From JBFXEO01 sp050180015 (lineage in GTDB: Bacteria; Bacteroidota; Bacteroidia; Bacteroidales; Tenuifilaceae), in assembly GCA_050180015.1 (NCBI GenBank), contig JBFXEO010000132.1, positions 1 through 8,280 on the forward strand: 8,280 nucleotides of DNA, given 5' to 3'. A program made the position numbers and the translations under genes. Shown in pieces: positions 5,691 through 8,280 of this stretch. Each line of letters starts with the position of its first letter. The stretch's first letter is position 1. The notes under the pieces are model-generated. The model was given only the letters and a program-made list of their open reading frames with translations. It did no database searches and was not told the origin of the DNA.

Positions 5691-6677
5691 ATGAGTAAAG
5701 TTCTCGGTTTAGGAAATGCACTAGTCGATATTATTACGAAGCTGGATGATGATTCTCTACTTGAACGGCTGTACATTCCGAAAGGCAGCATGCAAATGGT
5801 TGATAAAGCCTTCATGCAGGAAACCATAGAGCTAACCAAGCACATACCACAAACTTTAGCCGCCGGGGGAAGCGCTGCAAATACTATTCACGGGCTGGCC
5901 AACCTTGGCATTAAAACCGCATTTATCGGCAAAATTGGGAATGATCCGTTGGGGAATACCTTTGAGACCAATATGATTGATAATGGTATAAACCCCATAA
6001 TGCTAAGGGGAAAGGATGAAACCGGCAGGGCCTTGGCTCTTGTTACCCCCGACTCCGAACGCACCTTTGTAGATTATCTTGGGGCAGCAATTGAAATGAC
6101 TGCCGAAGATTTATCACCCGAAATGTTTGATGGGTATTCTTACTTTCACATCGAAGGATACCTGGTTCAAAACCACCGCTTAATTCTTCGGGCGTTGGAG
6201 ATTGCCCATGAAAAGGGGCTTACAATTTCACTCGATATGGCCAGCTACAACGTGGTTGAAGAAAACCGGGAGTTTTTAAAGGAGATAATTCAAAAGTACA
6301 TTTCCATTGTTTTTGCCAATGAAGAAGAAGCACAATCATTCACGGGCAAATCACCGGAAGAATCGTTGGAAATATTGGGAGGTATGGTACCCATTGCCGT
6401 GGTAAAGCTTGGGTCGTTGGGTTCCATGGTTAAGCGGGGCAACGAAAAGGTTAATGTGGGCATTATTGATGTTAACTGTATTGACACCACTGGTGCCGGC
6501 GATCTGTACGCTGCAGGATTTCTTTATGGGCTTATTAAAAACCTTTCTCTCGATAAATGTGGAAAAATTGGAGCCATACTTTCCGGGCATGTGATTGAGG
6601 TGCTCGGCCCAAAGATGGACATAAAACGATGGAACCGTATAAAAAAACAGGTTGAAATTGTAGAAATGGAGTCATAA
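5691..6677 (+). CDS. PfkB-family carbohydrate/nucleoside kinase (adenosine kinase-like)
   Basis: This 328-residue soluble ribokinase-fold enzyme transfers phosphate from ATP to a sugar or nucleoside hydroxyl. Visible motifs are the N-terminal GLGNALVDI (6-14), PfkB signature 1 with GGSAANTIHGLANLG (59-73) and GKIGNDPLG (80-88), the NEEE motif (210-213) that helps bind Mg and phosphate, and signature 2, DTTGAGDLYAAGFL (265-278), with catalytic base D271 and the anion-hole GAG. The length and the opening resemble Bacteroidota proteins usually labelled adenosine kinase or sugar kinase; the substrate is not determined by these motifs. The ATG at 5691 has no Shine-Dalgarno sequence. A TAATTTG at 5653-5659 resembles a -7 box one base short, so the promoter remains uncertain. 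The YciI-domain gene begins 49 nt downstream. Confidence 0.92.
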   Translation: MSKVLGLGNALVDIITKLDDDSLLERLYIPKGSMQMVDKAFMQETIELTKHIPQTLAAGGSAANTIHGLANLGIKTAFIGKIGNDPLGNTFETNMIDNGINPIMLRGKDETGRALALVTPDSERTFVDYLGAAIEMTAEDLSPEMFDGYSYFHIEGYLVQNHRLILRALEIAHEKGLTISLDMASYNVVEENREFLKEIIQKYISIVFANEEEAQSFTGKSPEESLEILGGMVPIAVVKLGSLGSMVKRGNEKVNVGIIDVNCIDTTGAGDLYAAGFLYGLIKNLSLDKCGKIGAILSGHVIEVLGPKMDIKRWNRIKKQVEIVEMES

Positions 6678-6726
6678 AAAATTATGCGCAGGCATTCAAT
6701 ACTCTGGTTAACGAATAAGGCGGCAA

Positions 6727-7188
6727 ATGAAAACACTTACAATTTTTAATGTTTTGCTCTTAATGGCACTTTGTGCAGCAGGACAGAATATTAATCCAAA
6801 TTACGATTCAACATTGGCAAAAACATTGGGAGCCGATGAGTATGGGATGAAAGCGTATGTCTTGGTAATTCTTAAAACGGGCAACGCTACCGTTGAGGAC
6901 AAGGCCACCGTTGATAGTTTATTCGCAGGGCATCTCAAAAACATTGACCGTTTGGCCAGCCTTGGAAAATTAATTGTAGCGGGACCTCTGGGAAAAAATG
7001 GCAATGGGTATCGCGGAATATTCATTCTCAATGTGACAACATTCGAGGAGGCAAACGAACTGCTGCAAACCGACCCCGCTATCAAGGAAAAGGTACTGGA
7101 AGCCGATTTGTATAAATGGTATGGATCCGCAGCTTTACCTGCTTATTTAGAGACGCATAAAAGGGCCGGGAAGTACAAAATTCAATAG
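6727..7188 (+). CDS. Exported YciI-domain protein
   Basis: The 153-residue product begins with a signal peptide (MKTLTIFNVLLLMALCAAG, about 1-19; likely signal peptidase I cleavage before Q20, with C16 in a poor lipobox context). Residues 42-132 match the YciI-related fold: MKAYVLVILKTG, a conserved H69, LGKLIVAGPL (79-88), GIFILNVTTFEEAN (97-110) and the TDPAIK loop with D116. The His-Asp pair is the presumed active site in YciI-like proteins, whose biochemical roles are largely unsettled. Most characterised or annotated YciI proteins are cytoplasmic, so the export signal is notable. The gene follows the kinase by 49 nt and probably shares its transcript. No Shine-Dalgarno sequence is evident. 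Confidence 0.85.
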   Translation: MKTLTIFNVLLLMALCAAGQNINPNYDSTLAKTLGADEYGMKAYVLVILKTGNATVEDKATVDSLFAGHLKNIDRLASLGKLIVAGPLGKNGNGYRGIFILNVTTFEEANELLQTDPAIKEKVLEADLYKWYGSAALPAYLETHKRAGKYKIQ

Positions 7189-7189
7189 G

Positions 7190-7202
7190 AATTATCCGTA
7201 TA
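7190..7202 (+). repeat. 13-nt direct repeat, copy 1
   Basis: AATTATCCGTATA here recurs exactly at 7265-7277, 75 nt further on. Both copies lie just after the YciI-domain gene, the first one base past its stop codon. Only the second copy sits in a hairpin. They could mark a small duplication or a paired binding site; nothing in the sequence decides. Confidence 0.6.
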
Positions 7203-7264
7203 GTAATACCCTATAACCGCTGGGAGATTTGTAAGATGCCCGTTTAAATTGGTTTCAGGCGGAC

Positions 7265-7301
7265 AATTATCCGTATAAATTCACTAAACGGATTATTTTT
7301 T
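7265..7301 (+). terminator. Weak intrinsic terminator candidate after the YciI-domain gene
   Basis: AATTATCCGT (7265-7274) can pair with ACGGATTATT (7288-7297) as six pairs, ATCCGT/ACGGAT, then a T-T mismatch and three A-T pairs. The loop has 13 nt and T7296-T7301 follow. It lies about 77 nt after the stop codon, a reasonable place to end the kinase-YciI transcript. The large loop and only three G-C pairs make it weak. The 5' arm is also the second copy of the 13-nt direct repeat. Confidence 0.4.
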
Positions 7302-7408
7302 GACGATTGAACGTTGAGTGTTTTTGAAATAACGATTTGCTCGCTTAAAAATATTTACTTCTAAACATTTGGTGTCTGTTTTTTCACTAATTTTAAATGA
7401 CTTAAAAC

Positions 7409-7426
7409 TAACGCCTTAAGGCGTTA
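7409..7426. repeat. Perfect 18-bp palindrome upstream of the last gene
   Basis: TAACGCCTTAAGGCGTTA is its own reverse complement. As DNA it could be a dimeric repressor operator. As RNA it gives a TAACGCC/GGCGTTA stem of seven pairs with a TTAA loop. On the plus strand it is followed by TGTTTTTAT, which also makes it look like a terminator (and the minus strand reads into a T-rich stretch too). It is 34 nt before the ATG at 7461, so it could instead control that gene. Confidence 0.7.
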
Positions 7427-7427
7427 T

Positions 7428-7441
7428 GTTTTTATAAAAAC
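7428..7441. repeat. Perfect 14-bp AT-rich palindrome
   Basis: GTTTTTATAAAAAC is its own reverse complement and begins one base after the 18-bp palindrome at 7409-7426. It lies 19 nt before the ATG at 7461. It may be part of a tandem operator, or simply the T-tract of a terminator followed by complementary A residues. Confidence 0.6.
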
Positions 7442-7460
7442 CTATAAACCAGCCCAGTTT

Positions 7461-8280
7461 ATGAAGAAAATTATACTCATTTTAATCGGAAGTGTGGTGG
7501 TGTTCAATGCAATTGCTCAATCTCTCGACAACGATGACAGAAAAGTTCAGAGCACCAAGTATAGGCGCAGTTCTATATACACACTTATGCTAGACGATGC
7601 AGGACTTGTAAAGGCCGATACCATAAAAAAGTGCTTTATGATGGCACCCATACCCGATAAGTTTAACGACCACACCCTGCCAATTCGATCCTTTAACCCC
7701 AAGGATTACCCGGTTACCGAGGAAGAGCGGCTGTCAAAGAAAACAGGTATAGGTAAAGCCATCGGGAAATCAATTCTTTCCTATACAACCGGAGGCCTGG
7801 TGGATACAACTGGAGTGGCCGACCTACCAATAGTAATTCAAAATTTCTTAAACGCTAACGATATCGCTAAACAGCTGGTTGCAAAATGGTTTAACCGCGA
7901 TGAAAACGGGTATTTCAACATGAACCTAGTTGCCGAAAGAGGGCAGTACGATGCAACAGAAATGCAGGCTGGCATTGCAAAATCTACTGTCAGGGGAACT
8001 AGTTTACTCGCCGATGCCGGTGAAGAGTTAATAGGTAATACGTTTGTAGTGGTAACCCGCTTTAACTATGTGAGCAAGGAGGAAATAATGGCCGCGGCTA
8101 AAAGAGGGTTCTCAATACTTCAGGATTACGGCGGATCTTTTGGAAAAACAGTCGGAAAGGCCGGGAATACCATAGCCGATGTTGCAGCAAAGGGGTACGT
8201 AATTCAGGCAAGTTCATATCTTTACAAATTAAGATGGAACGATTCCATTGCATCTGTTTTTTACGAAAAATACTGGATGG
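7461..8280 (+). CDS. Exported protein of unrecognised family, 3' end beyond the window
   Basis: The open frame runs from ATG 7461 to the window end without a stop: 273 complete codons. It opens with a signal peptide (MKKIILILIGSVVVFNAIAQ), with likely cleavage after A19 in AIA/Q, a pattern common in Bacteroidota. The mature part has no transmembrane helix. Recognisable stretches include MAPIPDKFNDHTLPIRSF (61-78), a glycine-rich SKKTGIGKAIGKSILSYTTGG (about 92-112), ADLPIVIQNFL (120-130), AKWFNRD (141-147) and LLADAGEELIGNTFVVVTRF (182-201). I have the impression of an uncharacterised family found in Bacteroidetes, but cannot name a domain or function. Two palindromes lie in its upstream region. 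A weak -7-like AACATTTG is at 7364-7371. No Shine-Dalgarno sequence is visible. Confidence 0.85.
   Translation, partial: MKKIILILIGSVVVFNAIAQSLDNDDRKVQSTKYRRSSIYTLMLDDAGLVKADTIKKCFMMAPIPDKFNDHTLPIRSFNPKDYPVTEEERLSKKTGIGKAIGKSILSYTTGGLVDTTGVADLPIVIQNFLNANDIAKQLVAKWFNRDENGYFNMNLVAERGQYDATEMQAGIAKSTVRGTSLLADAGEELIGNTFVVVTRFNYVSKEEIMAAAKRGFSILQDYGGSFGKTVGKAGNTIADVAAKGYVIQASSYLYKLRWNDSIASVFYEKYWM

Overview
The window looks like a chromosomal segment of a member of the Bacteroidota (Bacteroidetes), probably a Cytophagales-like lineage; the phylum is well supported, the order is a guess. Reasons: the translation genes run rplM-rpsI-rpsB-tsf, an arrangement usual in that phylum; the clearest promoters match its sigma-A type (TTG, about 19-21 nt, TAnnTTTG); most starts lack a Shine-Dalgarno sequence; and exported proteins have signal peptides ending in A-x-A/Q or similar.

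Layout. Positions 1-1958 (minus strand) carry rplM (L13, GTG start), rpsI (S9), rpsB (S2) and the first 41 codons of tsf (EF-Ts), read right to left from a promoter at 2025-2054. The spacer between rpsI and rpsB folds into a compact three-way junction (1021-1083) and is the best candidate here for an undescribed regulatory RNA. A 346-bp divergent intergenic region separates this operon from plus-strand genes: an O-antigen ligase/polymerase-like membrane protein (2305-3891), overlapping by 14 nt a 3-methyladenine DNA glycosylase (3878-4399), then a D-2-hydroxyacid dehydrogenase (4484-5428).

A tRNA-Asn(GTT) gene (5519-5592) stands alone with its own promoter (5466-5497) and a strong intrinsic terminator (5594-5626). 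After it come a PfkB-family sugar/nucleoside kinase (5691-6677) and an exported YciI-domain protein (6727-7188), probably one transcription unit ending at a weak hairpin near 7265-7301. The last gene (7461 to beyond the window end) encodes an exported protein of a family I cannot name; its upstream region carries two consecutive perfect palindromes.

The region is mainly housekeeping. There is no mobile element, CRISPR array, toxin-antitoxin pair or recognisable defence system. The points worth following are RNA- and regulation-level: the rpsB leader, the unusual Shine-Dalgarno-bearing starts, the tandem palindromes, and two exported proteins of uncertain role.
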